From DASQVO01 sp035640715 (GTDB lineage: Bacteria > Actinomycetota > Actinomycetes > Streptosporangiales > Streptosporangiaceae), in NCBI GenBank assembly GCA_035640715.1, contig DASQVO010000531.1, positions 1 to 31,120 on the forward strand: 31,120 nt of DNA. Direction: 5' to 3'. The position numbers and the translations under genes were made by a program. The notes beneath the pieces were generated by a model. The model was not told where the DNA came from and did not search any database. It saw only the letters and a list, made by a program, of their open reading frames with translations. Positions 23,901-31,120 of this stretch are shown piece after piece; the stretch's first letter is position 1; each line of letters opens with the position of its first letter.

Positions 23901-24239
23901 ATGCGGCATCAATTGAAGGCGATGGGCGAGTTCGTCATCCGCGCCGCCGACGCGTTTGGGCTCGGCAACCCCCACGTCGTCGGCCCCGACGTCGGCACCG
24001 CCGCCGCCCTGTTCGCCGCGGCTCTGTATCCGGGCCGGCTCCGCAGCCTGGTCGTCGGGAGCGGCGGCGCGGCGGTCCCGCTGCAGCTCGGCGGAGTGCT
24101 CAAAGACTGGGTCGACGCCCCCGACCTCGACCGCTTCACCTGGGAGGACGCCGCGGACGACTACGCGGCGCTCGTCACCAACTGGTGGGGCGGAGGCTAC
24201 GGAGGCTACACGGCCACTGGATCGGCGCCAGCACGCTGA
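23901..24239 (+). pseudogene. Internal fragment of an alpha/beta hydrolase
   Basis: The readable part is FVIRAADAFGLGNPHVVGPD then VGTAAALFAAALYPGRLRSL and VVGSGGAAVPLQLGGVLKDW, up to about 24150. GPDVGT occupies the nucleophile-elbow position (a G-x-Asp-x-G type) and the following helix and strand are typical. The N-terminal oxyanion-hole region and the C-terminal Asp/His region are absent, and the sequence loses family resemblance before the stop. The 5' edge coincides with repeat copy 1. No ribosome-binding site precedes the ATG at 23901. It is almost certainly non-functional. Confidence 0.65.
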
Positions 24240-24330
24240 TCGAGACCGCATGGGGATAAACGTGACGATCGCCGCAGCCGGCCGACTTCTGGGACGCCTG
24301 GCCCAGCCGCTCCTTGAGAGAAAAGGGTGC

Positions 24331-24393
24331 GGCCGGCCGGGGTGCGCTCGTATCCGCCAGTGGCCAGTCGCTGCAGCCAGCCGGCGGGCGGGT
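24331..24393 (+). repeat. Dispersed repeat copy 2
   Basis: Core GCTCGTATCCGCCAG at 24346-24360, then TGGCCAGTCGC and CAGCCAGCCGGCGGGC. It ends right before a TAACAT box (24393-24398) 15 bp upstream of the LuxR ATG, so it covers that gene's promoter region. Confidence 0.75.
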
Positions 24394-24412
24394 AACATTG
24401 GTGCCGGGTCAG

Positions 24413-27205
24413 ATGGCGACACATTCCCCGGTCCGAGGACGCGCGACAGGGCTGGTGGGCCGGCGCAGTGAACGCGGCGTGCTCGACCGGCTGATCGATG
24501 CCGTCCGCGCGGGCGAGGGCCAGGCGCTGGTGGTGCGCGGCGAGCCGGGTGTGGGCAAGACGGCGCTGCTGGATTACGTGGCCGGGCAAGCGTCGGGCTT
24601 GCGTGTGGCACGCGCCGTCGGTGTCCAGTCGGAGATGGAGCTGGCGTTCGCCGGGCTGCATCAGCTGTGCGCGCCGATGCTGGATCGCCTGGAGCGTCTG
24701 CCGGGTCCGCAGCGTGATGCGCTGCGGACCGCGTTCGGCGTCAGCGCCGGGCCGGCACCGGACCGGTTCCTGGTCGGGCTGGCGGTGCTGAGCCTGCTGT
24801 CCGAGGTGGCCGGGGAGCAGCCGCTGGTCTGCCTGGTCGATGACCAGCAGTGGCTTGATCGCGCGTCCGCGCAGGTGCTGGCGTTCGTGGCGCGCCGCCT
24901 GGCGGCGGAGCCGGTCGGCGTGGTCTTCGCGGCCCGCATTCGGGGCGAGGAGCTGGCTGGATTGCCGGAGCTTGTGGTGGGGGGCTTGGGGGAGGGTGAT
25001 GCCCGCGCGCTGCTGGAGTCAGTGCTGACCGGGCCGCTGGATGCGCGGGTCCGGGACCGGATCGTGGCCGAGACCCGCGGCAACCCGCTGGCGCTGCTGG
25101 AGCTGCCCCGGGGGCGGACGCCCGCGGAGCTGGCGGGCGGGTTCGGGTTCCCGGGCGTGGTATCGCTGCCGGGCAGCATCGAGGAGGCCTTCCGGCGCCG
25201 GGTTGAGGCACTTCCGGCGCCGTCCCGGCGCCTGCTGCTGCTCGCGGCGGCCGACCCGACTGGCGATCCGGGCCTGGTGTGGCGGGCCGCCGGGCGGCTC
25301 GGAATCCGGGCAGAGGCGGCAACGCCTGCAGCCGAGGCGGGCTTGGTCGAGTTCGGCACCTGGGTGCGGTTCCGGCATCCGCTGGTGCGCTCGGCGGCCT
25401 ACCATCCGGCCTCACTTCAGGACAGGCAGGACGTGCACCGCGCGCTGGCGGAGGCCACCGATCTGCAGGCCGATCCTGACCGCCGTGCCTGGCATCGGGC
25501 CCACGCCGCGCCCGGGCCCGATGAACAGGTCGCCGGGGAGCTGGAGCGCTCCGCCGGCCGGGCGCAGGCGCGCGGCGGGATGGCTGCGGCGGCGGCGTTC
25601 CTGGAACGGGCGGCGATGCTGACGCCCGGCCCCGGCCGCCGGGCTCAGCGGCTGCTGGCGGCGGCCCGGTCGAAACGCGACGCTGGCGCGCTGGATGCGG
25701 CGCTCGGGCTGCTGGTCGCGGTCGAGGCCGGGCAGCTGGATCCGCTGCAGACCGCCGAGCTAGAGCGCCTGCGCGGACAAATCGCCCTTGACCAGCTACA
25801 CCGCAGCGACGCTGCGCGGCTGCTGCTCAAGGCCGCGAGGCAGTTTGAGCCGATCGATGCCAGGCTGGCGCGGGAGACCTACCTGGAAGCGCTCTCCGCG
25901 GCGCTGTACGCCGGCCGTTTGGCCAGCGGAGGCGGTGTGCTGGAGTTCGCCCAGGCCGCACGTGCCGCGCCGCGAGCGCCGCAGCCGCCGCGCGCGCCCG
26001 ATCTGCTGCTCGACGGCCTCGCAGTGCTGATTACCGAGGGGTATGCCGCAGGCGCGCCGATGCTCAAGCAGGCGCTGAGCGCGTTCCGCGGCGACGAGTT
26101 GGCTAGCGAGGAGGGGATCCACTGGCTGTGGTTTGGGTGCGCTGTCACACCCGAGCCCGTCGCACCCGAACTATGGGACGACGAGGCGTGGCATGAGCTG
26201 GCCACGCAGGCCGTCAGGCTCGCGCGCAGCGCCGGCGCACTTTTTGTCCTTGCCGTAGCGCTCAGCTACCGCGCGGTCGTGCACGTACACGCCGGAGAGT
26301 TCGCCGCTGCGTCGGCGCTGATCGAAGAGGCTAATGCGATCAGCACGGCGACCGGCAACCCGCGCCTGAGGTTTGCTCCGCCGTTGCTCGCCGCCTGGCG
26401 CGGCCAGGAGGCTGAGGCCTTGGAGCTGATCGAGGCCAGCTGCCAAGACGCGGCCGCCAGAGGCGAGGGAAGGGCCATCCGCTTCGGCGAATACGTGACC
26501 GCCGTGCTGTACAACGGTCTCGGCCGCTACGAGACCGCGCTCGCCGCCGCCCAGCGGGCATGCACGGATGAGGATGTGGGTGTCTTCGCCTGGGCACTGA
26601 TCGAGCTGGTCGAGGCGGGCGCCCGAAGCGCCACCCCAGAGGTCGCCGCCGGCGCTCTGCGGCGACTCAAGGAACGAACAAGTGTGGCCGGCACTGACTG
26701 GGCACTCGGCATCCAGGCCAGGTCATGCGCGCTGCTGAGCGACGGCCAAGCCGCCGAAGCGCTCTACCGTGAGGCGATCGAACGGCTCGCCCGCAGCCGT
26801 ATCGCTGTTCATCTCGCTCGCGCCCACCTCCTGTATGGTGAATGGCTGCGTCGCGAGAAGCGGCGCCTGGAGGCGCGTGAGCAACTGCGTACTGCCCACG
26901 AGATGTTCAGCCACATCGGAGCGGCGGCGTTCGCCGAGCGGGCCAGACGCGAGCTGCTGGCTACGGGCGAGACCGCCCGCAAGCGCACCGCCGGGACCAG
27001 CGGTGAGCTGACCGCCCAGGAGGCCCAGATCGTGCGGCTGGCCCGCGACGGCCTGTCGAACCCGGAGATCGGTGCCCGGCTGTTCATCAGTCCGCGCACG
27101 GTCCAGTACCACCTGCGCAAGGTCTTCATCAAGCTCGCCATCAGCTCCCGCAGCCAGCTCGACCGGGTTCTGCCCGCCGACCCGGACCTCGTCCCGCCGC
27201 GTTAG
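24413..27205 (+). CDS. LAL-type LuxR regulator (ATPase + LuxR helix-turn-helix)
   Basis: 930 residues from ATG 24413; the frame is open to 24314 but that stretch is the dispersed repeat. The N-terminus is an AAA/STAND module: GLVGRRSERGVLDRL, Walker A GEPGVGKT (43-50), Walker B region LVCLVDDQQWLD (about 139-150), then LLELPRGRTPAELAGG and a winged-helix segment. A long tetratricopeptide-like helical region follows (about 330-850). The last 65 residues form a LuxR-type helix-turn-helix: ELTAQEAQIVRLARDGLSNP, EIGARLFISPRTVQYHLRKV, FIKLAISSRSQLDRVL. Such regulators control sugar use or secondary metabolism after ligand and ATP binding. With no clear Shine-Dalgarno and a TAACAT box close by, a leaderless transcript is possible; GTG 24401 is an alternative start. 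Confidence 0.95.
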   Translation: MATHSPVRGRATGLVGRRSERGVLDRLIDAVRAGEGQALVVRGEPGVGKTALLDYVAGQASGLRVARAVGVQSEMELAFAGLHQLCAPMLDRLERLPGPQRDALRTAFGVSAGPAPDRFLVGLAVLSLLSEVAGEQPLVCLVDDQQWLDRASAQVLAFVARRLAAEPVGVVFAARIRGEELAGLPELVVGGLGEGDARALLESVLTGPLDARVRDRIVAETRGNPLALLELPRGRTPAELAGGFGFPGVVSLPGSIEEAFRRRVEALPAPSRRLLLLAAADPTGDPGLVWRAAGRLGIRAEAATPAAEAGLVEFGTWVRFRHPLVRSAAYHPASLQDRQDVHRALAEATDLQADPDRRAWHRAHAAPGPDEQVAGELERSAGRAQARGGMAAAAAFLERAAMLTPGPGRRAQRLLAAARSKRDAGALDAALGLLVAVEAGQLDPLQTAELERLRGQIALDQLHRSDAARLLLKAARQFEPIDARLARETYLEALSAALYAGRLASGGGVLEFAQAARAAPRAPQPPRAPDLLLDGLAVLITEGYAAGAPMLKQALSAFRGDELASEEGIHWLWFGCAVTPEPVAPELWDDEAWHELATQAVRLARSAGALFVLAVALSYRAVVHVHAGEFAAASALIEEANAISTATGNPRLRFAPPLLAAWRGQEAEALELIEASCQDAAARGEGRAIRFGEYVTAVLYNGLGRYETALAAAQRACTDEDVGVFAWALIELVEAGARSATPEVAAGALRRLKERTSVAGTDWALGIQARSCALLSDGQAAEALYREAIERLARSRIAVHLARAHLLYGEWLRREKRRLEAREQLRTAHEMFSHIGAAAFAERARRELLATGETARKRTAGTSGELTAQEAQIVRLARDGLSNPEIGARLFISPRTVQYHLRKVFIKLAISSRSQLDRVLPADPDLVPPR

Positions 27206-27235
27206 CCCCGTCGGCCAGCCGCCGTCCCGGCCGGT

Positions 27236-27295
27236 ACGCGGCCAGCCACCGCTGGCTACTGGCTGTGCACTGGCGGATACGAGCGCGGCCCGGCC
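27236..27295 (-). repeat. Dispersed repeat copy 3
   Basis: On the minus strand the core GCTCGTATCCGCCAG is at 27284-27270, preceded by GGCCGGGCCGC as in copy 4. The tail holds CAGCCAGTAGCCAGC. It lies 65 bp after the LuxR stop, in inverted orientation to copy 2. Confidence 0.75.
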
Positions 27296-27309
27296 GCCTA
27301 TCCATCGAC

Positions 27310-27372
27310 GCCGGCTGGCCGCCCACTGGCCACGTGCACCGTCCATCTGGCGGATACGAGCACGGCCCGGCC
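27310..27372 (-). repeat. Dispersed repeat copy 4
   Basis: The minus-strand core at 27361-27347 is identical to copies 2 and 3, and the GGCCGGGCCG lead is shared with copy 3. The tail carries GTGGCCAGTGGGCGGCCAGC. The core is 77 bp from that of copy 3 and about 110 bp upstream of the lipocalin-like gene. Confidence 0.75.
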
Positions 27373-27473
27373 TGCTGAATAATCGCAGGTAAGCGGCCGC
27401 AAACGGCGGGCCGGCGATGGAATGCCTGCCACGCCGCGTGCGGTCGGCTCCGCACGGCAAAGGGGGCAGCCCG

Positions 27474-27899
27474 ATGTCTGAGCCGGGCATTCGCGAGCAG
27501 CTGATCGGGTGCTGGCGGCTCGCCGGATACGAGGTGACCGCCGAGGGGGGCCAGACCGATCACCCGCTGGGCGATGACCCGCTCGGGACCATTCTGTACA
27601 CCCCCGACGGGTACATGTCCGCCCAGCTGGCCAGCCCAGGACCCTACCAAGACGAGCAGGCTCCGGACGCGTACTACATCGCATACTCCGGTCCCTACGA
27701 CGTCGACGAGCAGGCCAGGACGGTCGCCCATCACGTACAGGTGTCGGTGATCCCGAGCTGGCGCGGCACCACCCAGATCCGGCAGGTGCAGTTCCGTGAA
27801 CCGGGCACGCTCGTGCTGTCCACCTCGGAACAGAGCCCTCCCCGCGACGGCGTGAAGACCACGACCACGATCAGCTGGTCACGCCAGCCCCCACGGTAG
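27474..27899 (+). CDS. Lipocalin-like domain protein
   Basis: ATG 27474 has AAAGGGGG at a good distance; the longer frame from 27417 lacks one. The 141 residues match the Lipocalin_5/Lipocalin-like family: REQLIGCWRLAGYEVTAEGG, PLGTILYTPDGYMSAQLASP, then YSGPYDVDEQARTVAHHVQV and GTTQIRQVQFREPGTLVLST. These soluble beta-barrels are thought to bind small ligands, and some act in polyketide or fungal-type biosynthesis. It is 38 bp before the MBL-fold gene and probably co-transcribed with it, downstream of repeat copies 3 and 4. Confidence 0.85.
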   Translation: MSEPGIREQLIGCWRLAGYEVTAEGGQTDHPLGDDPLGTILYTPDGYMSAQLASPGPYQDEQAPDAYYIAYSGPYDVDEQARTVAHHVQVSVIPSWRGTTQIRQVQFREPGTLVLSTSEQSPPRDGVKTTTTISWSRQPPR

Positions 27900-27937
27900 G
27901 ACATGACTAGCCCTCACCCACGAACCCGGGAGTCGAC

Positions 27938-28831
27938 ATGACGACAAGCCGGCCTCCGCTGAGTTACGACGTCTTCGTCGCACCATCAAAGCCGTTCGCC
28001 GCTCCGCCGCCCCGGTTCGGCGATCCGCAGGCCTGGGATCCCGTCACATCCACGTTGATCTTCGGGGCCCGCGACGCCGTCCTCGTGGACGCGCTCACCA
28101 CCGTCCCCGAGGCCACGGCACTCGCCGACTGGATCGCGCTGCACCAGCGCCGCCTCACCACGATCTACATCACCCACGGCCACACCGACCATTACCTCGG
28201 CCTGCCCGTGCTGCTCGACCGCTTCCCGGACGCGCGCGCGGTGGCCACCGCGGCAACGGTGGAGCAGATGCGCACCCAGACCACCCCGCAGGTGCTCAAC
28301 AACGGTGACCGCGCGCGTTACCCCGGTCAGATCGCCGACACGATCGCATTGGCCGAACCCCTCGATGCGGGGCATTTCGAGCTCGAGGGGCGCCCCCTGG
28401 TGGTGATTGAAACCGGGCACACCGACACCGTGGACACCACCTCGCTGCACGTGCCGGACCTGGGCCTGATCGTCTCCGGCGACGTCGCCTACAACCACTG
28501 CCACATGTACGTCGGCGCGACGACCGCCGACGGGCGGGCCGAATGGATCGCCGCCCTCGACCAGCTGGCCGCGCTCCACCCCGCCGCCGTCGTCACCGGC
28601 CACAAGGACCCCACCCAGGGCAACCCACCTTCGGTCCTGGCCGAATCCCGCGGCTACCTTGACTACTACGGACAGCTACGCGAGGCAGCCCTGCCCGACC
28701 AGGAGCTGTTCGACGCCATGGTCAGCCGCTATCCCGACTGGGTCAGCCGCCAGCAGTTCCTGATACTCGGCTTTACGGGGTCTGCCGGCGACCCGCCCGG
28801 GCACCCCGTCACCCCGTCAGCCCACAGGTAG
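27938..28831 (+). CDS. MBL-fold metallo-hydrolase
   Basis: 297 residues, start ATG 27938. It has the metallo-beta-lactamase metal motif THGHTDH (79-85), a further His161 (ETGHTDT), Asp182 (VSGDVAYNH) and His222 (VTGHKDP), which together form a two-metal site. The N-terminal strands ending AVLVDALTTVPEATALADWI are standard. No signal peptide is seen. Likely roles are hydrolysis of a lactone, thioester or ester; the substrate is open. The C-terminal 30 residues (GFTGSAGDPPGHPVTPSAHR) are loose and Pro-rich, possibly an extension. It follows the lipocalin-like gene as a pair. Confidence 0.9.
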   Translation: MTTSRPPLSYDVFVAPSKPFAAPPPRFGDPQAWDPVTSTLIFGARDAVLVDALTTVPEATALADWIALHQRRLTTIYITHGHTDHYLGLPVLLDRFPDARAVATAATVEQMRTQTTPQVLNNGDRARYPGQIADTIALAEPLDAGHFELEGRPLVVIETGHTDTVDTTSLHVPDLGLIVSGDVAYNHCHMYVGATTADGRAEWIAALDQLAALHPAAVVTGHKDPTQGNPPSVLAESRGYLDYYGQLREAALPDQELFDAMVSRYPDWVSRQQFLILGFTGSAGDPPGHPVTPSAHR

Positions 28832-28910
28832 ACAGCATTGGGTGATCTTGAGCACGCGCGCGGGCCGAGTTGTCTTTCTTTTCACAGTGCCGAGTCCGGC
28901 TAGTCAGCCG

Positions 28911-29000
28911 GGTGCGGGCCTTCACCAAGCTCGGCATCAGCTCACGCAGCCAGCTCGACCGTGTCATGTCCCCGACCCGGGCAGCATCCGGCCGCGCTAG
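28911..29000 (+). pseudogene. Last codons of a second LuxR regulator gene
   Basis: FTKLGISSRSQLDRV (from 28920) matches FIKLAISSRSQLDRV at the end of the intact LuxR gene. The DNA agrees through the stop region as well: CCGACCCGG is shared, and TAG at 28998-29000 aligns with the LuxR stop, one base out of frame. Nothing of the remaining gene is present. Confidence 0.75.
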
Positions 29001-29004
29001 CGCC

Positions 29005-29078
29005 AGCCGGCGCACTGCCAGGCCGATGACTGGCCACCCGGACTGTGTCCTGGCGGATGCGAGCGCGGCCGTCCCGGC
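29005..29078 (-). repeat. Dispersed repeat copy 5
   Basis: The minus-strand core GCTCGCATCCGCCAG at 29064-29050 has one change, followed by GTGGCCAGTCATCGGCC and GCCGGCTGG. It stands 50 bp after the LuxR-remnant stop, mirroring copy 3 behind the intact LuxR gene. Confidence 0.75.
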
Positions 29079-29135
29079 ATGACGATGACAGGGACACAGC
29101 CGCTGACCGGCAAACCCGGTGCCACCATCTGAGGT

Positions 29136-29555
29136 CGCCCTGCAGCAGCGAGCCAGAAGGAGAAGGAGAAGGAGAAGGAGAAGGAGAAGGTCCTCGACGT
29201 GTTCTACACCCAATCGGCCTCGAGCCGGCACGCTGGCGAGCAAGCCTTCCAGCGCATGTCCGCCAGGACAGAAGACCGGGACCAGGCGACAACCTGGCAA
29301 ACACGCCAGGCCCAGTACGACGCCGTCTGTGCCTGTGGGATCCCGAATCACGCGCTGCTGCAGAGACTGGCCACCATCGACCAGCCGGTATTCGTGGCCA
29401 ACGGCGACAGCGACCCCATGATCCTGCCCCACTACTCCTACCTGCTCGCAGGCCTGATCCCGCGCGCCCGGGTAAAGATCTACCCCGACTCCGCGCTCCA
29501 GCACCACGCCGAATTCGCCGCCGATGTCGAAGCATTCCTGACCAGGCCGGGCTAA
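29136..29555 (+). pseudogene. C-terminal half of an alpha/beta hydrolase with the catalytic-His segment deleted
   Basis: After a Lys-Glu repeat the translation continues VLDVFYTQSASSRHAGEQAF then QRMSARTEDRDQATTWQTRQ, DQPVFVANGDSDPMILPHYS, YLLAGLIPRARVKIYPDS. This is the C-terminal half of an alpha/beta hydrolase, with NGDSDPM as the acid-residue loop. In family members I recall, PDS is followed by a His-Gly-Phe segment carrying the catalytic His and then QHHAEF; here PDSALQHHAEF skips it. An upstream in-frame TGA at 29131 cuts the N-terminus, and the first start codon is GTG 29199. It is a different subfamily from the fragment at 23901. Confidence 0.65.
29155..29190 (+). repeat. AGAAGG hexanucleotide microsatellite
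   Basis: Six perfect tandem copies of AGAAGG (36 bp). In the frame of the downstream hydrolase remnant it reads as alternating Lys-Glu, directly before VLDVFYTQ. Confidence 0.95.
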
Positions 29556-29675
29556 CTGCGCACAGGGGCCAAAGGTAACCGCTTTGATTCCTGACAACAG
29601 ATTGAGCGGAATGCGAGCTTCCCGCTGAGCTCCGAGGGCCGACAGGCAAAGACTTCTTTCACCTCAAAGGTAAAC

Positions 29676-31120
29676 ATGCGTAGCTGGAATAACACACCGC
29701 ACCCCGGCGGATTGAAGGGGACCCCGGGCTCAGCCGCCTCAGACGCACTGATACCGATGGGGCTGATGCAGTCCCCGTTCTGCGTGATCTTCTTCGACAC
29801 TGAGCTGCGGATCATCTGGGCCAATCAGGCGGCTGCGCGTCTCGGCGACGGCATGCCGGCTGCGGGGTGGCCCGGGCGGCGGCTGAGCGAGGTGCTGCCC
29901 CACGTGGACGTTGACTTGATCGAGCAGTCGCTGCGGCGGGTGCTGGCCACCGGCGAGCCCGTGACCGACCTGGAGGTGAGCAGCCGCGCCGGCGGCGATC
30001 CCGGCGGTGAGTGTTTCTGGAGCTGCGTCCAGTTCCGGATCGGCGGGCCCGACGGCGAGGCCGCCGGGGTGGCCCACGTGATGCGGGAGGTCACCGAGCG
30101 GGCCCGCAGCCAGCGCCGGCTCGCGCTGGCCGACGAGGCGAGCGCGCGGATCGGGACCACGCTGGACATCACCCGGACCGCGGAAGAACTGCTGGAGGTG
30201 GCCATCCCGCGCCTGGCCGACGCGGGCGCGGTCGACCTGCTGGCCACCGTCATCGAAGGTGACCAGCTGACGCAGCAGGCGCGCGACGAGATGCTGCGCC
30301 TGCGAAGGGTTGCGCTGCGGTGGCAGGCCGGCTCACCCGCCCCCGCGGACTACGTCCGGCACCCATGGCTCGAGACCGACCCTGCGAAGCTGTACCACCA
30401 GCGCCTGATCGCCGGGTTGCCGGTCTACCTGCCGGCGTTCGGGGCCATGACTCCCGAACAGATCACGGAGGTGAACTCCGGCACGGGCTTGGATCGCCTG
30501 ATGGCCGCGCACGCGGCAGGCGCCCACTCGCTGATGATCATCCCGCTGACCGCCCGGGGCGTCATCATGGGCATCGTCGCCTTGTACCGCCTCGCCGGTT
30601 CGGAGCCGTTCACCCCCGCGGACCTGGCACTGGCCCGTGACTTTGCCTGCCGTGCGGCGGTCCCCCTCGACAATGCCCGGCTCTACACCCGCGAGCGGGC
30701 CACCGCGCTGGCCCTGCAGCGCGGCCTGCTGCCCCGCCAGATCCCCGAGGTCCCCGGCCTGCAGCTCGCCTACCGCTACGTCCCCGCCGAGGCCACCGCC
30801 GAGATCGGCGGCGACTGGTTCGACGTCATCCCCCTCCCCCAGGGCCGCTGCGCCCTCATCGTCGGCGACGTGACCGGCCACGACATGCCCGCCGCCTCGC
30901 TGATGGGCCAGCTCCGCACCGCCACCCGCACCCTGGCCACCTTCGACCTCACCCCCGCAGAAATCCTCACCCGCCTGGACCAGATCACCGCCAACCTCAC
31001 CGACGCCGAAACCAGCGCCACCTGCCTCTACGCCGTCCACGACCTCGCCACTGGCCACTGCGACATCGCCCGGGCCGGGCACCCCCTGCCCGCCATCGCC
31101 CGCCCCGGCCACCCAACCAC
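29676..31120 (+). CDS. PAS-GAF-SpoIIE (PP2C) phosphatase, 3' end cut by the window
   Basis: ATG 29676 follows AAAGG at 5 bp, and the frame stays open to the window edge (481 codons). Domains in order: a PAS domain (about 28-145: SPFCVIFFDTELRIIWANQA, ending HVMREVTERARSQRRLALAD), a GAF domain (about 155-335: PLTARGVIMGIVALYRLAGS), the linker LQRGLLPRQIPEVPG (about 348-361) and a SpoIIE/PP2C catalytic domain starting at about 362. Metal-site aspartates are seen at GGDWFDV (Asp380) and VGDVTGHD (Asp398). Such proteins dephosphorylate anti-sigma-factor antagonists in the cytoplasm, controlling stress or development; an anti-sigma HATPase may follow beyond the edge. The partner is not visible. 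Confidence 0.93.
   Translation, partial: MRSWNNTPHPGGLKGTPGSAASDALIPMGLMQSPFCVIFFDTELRIIWANQAAARLGDGMPAAGWPGRRLSEVLPHVDVDLIEQSLRRVLATGEPVTDLEVSSRAGGDPGGECFWSCVQFRIGGPDGEAAGVAHVMREVTERARSQRRLALADEASARIGTTLDITRTAEELLEVAIPRLADAGAVDLLATVIEGDQLTQQARDEMLRLRRVALRWQAGSPAPADYVRHPWLETDPAKLYHQRLIAGLPVYLPAFGAMTPEQITEVNSGTGLDRLMAAHAAGAHSLMIIPLTARGVIMGIVALYRLAGSEPFTPADLALARDFACRAAVPLDNARLYTRERATALALQRGLLPRQIPEVPGLQLAYRYVPAEATAEIGGDWFDVIPLPQGRCALIVGDVTGHDMPAASLMGQLRTATRTLATFDLTPAEILTRLDQITANLTDAETSATCLYAVHDLATGHCDIARAGHPLPAIARPGHPT

Noticed and set aside
24314..24412. Extended N-terminus of the LuxR regulator
   Set aside because: These codons are the dispersed repeat copy 2; the conserved domain starts after ATG 24413.
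29155..29190. CRISPR or protein-repeat array
   Set aside because: Six-base units with no spacers; a simple microsatellite.
23901..29555. The two alpha/beta hydrolase fragments as halves of one gene split by an insertion
   Set aside because: Their sequence styles point to different subfamilies (GPDVGT with LQLGGVLKDW, versus NGDSDPMILPHYS), so they are not one gene.

Overview
The window is very GC-rich, with strong third-position G/C, frequent GTG starts and long antisense shadow frames. It carries a WhiB-family protein, a large LAL-type LuxR regulator, an F420-type LLM oxidoreductase, a SpoIIE-family phosphatase and a GntR/FadR regulator. Together these indicate a filamentous actinomycete chromosome; I cannot name the genus. 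Both ends cut genes: an XRE regulator on the left and the SpoIIE phosphatase on the right.

Left end (1-1.5 kb): an XRE-type regulator tail, a WhiB protein and a co-translated small conserved protein, a gene set often seen on actinomycete plasmids and integrative elements. It ends at what looks like the 5' half of a tRNA-Val(UAC) gene on the minus strand, a possible element border.

1.8-17.7 kb: a glycan and sugar-acid region. A GH2 beta-galactosidase follows the decayed tail of a MalG-type permease. Then, reading leftwards from a GntR/FadR regulator, come an enolase-superfamily sugar-acid dehydratase, a complete sugar ABC importer (lipoprotein, MalF, MalG), the frameshifted tail of an SDR, and a secreted beta-helix protein with two discoidin domains. 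Divergently lie a frameshifted DUF718-type sugar mutarotase and an aldo/keto reductase of the L-fucose/D-threo-aldose dehydrogenase type. Further right is the C-terminal piece of a fumarylacetoacetate-hydrolase-family protein, fused tail-against-head to a biotin carboxylase that lacks its N-terminus. Mutarotase, aldose dehydrogenase, dehydratase, SDR and FAH hydrolase are five steps of the non-phosphorylative L-fucose/L-rhamnose route. I therefore read this as a 6-deoxyhexose glycan-use locus in which transporter, hydrolases, dehydratase and dehydrogenase remain intact but mutarotase, SDR and FAH hydrolase are broken.

17.9-23.8 kb: small-molecule oxidoreductase genes. An NmrA-like reductase and a SnoaL-like protein form a two-gene operon divergent from an AraC regulator; the shared spacer holds a 10-bp direct repeat at 21-bp spacing. 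A second minus-strand group has a zinc alcohol dehydrogenase, a small unknown protein, an SMP-30-like beta-propeller and a carboxymuconolactone-decarboxylase-like protein.

23.8-31.1 kb: a complete LAL LuxR regulator, a lipocalin-like protein and an MBL-fold hydrolase, surrounded by debris: two partial alpha/beta hydrolases, the last codons of a second LuxR gene and a hexanucleotide microsatellite. Five copies of a dispersed repeat with the core GCTCGTATCCGCCAG occur only here, each upstream of a gene or beside a break. They are either an undescribed operator set for the LuxR protein or a small repetitive element. The window ends in a PAS-GAF-SpoIIE phosphatase. I see no CRISPR array, rRNA or insertion-sequence transposase.
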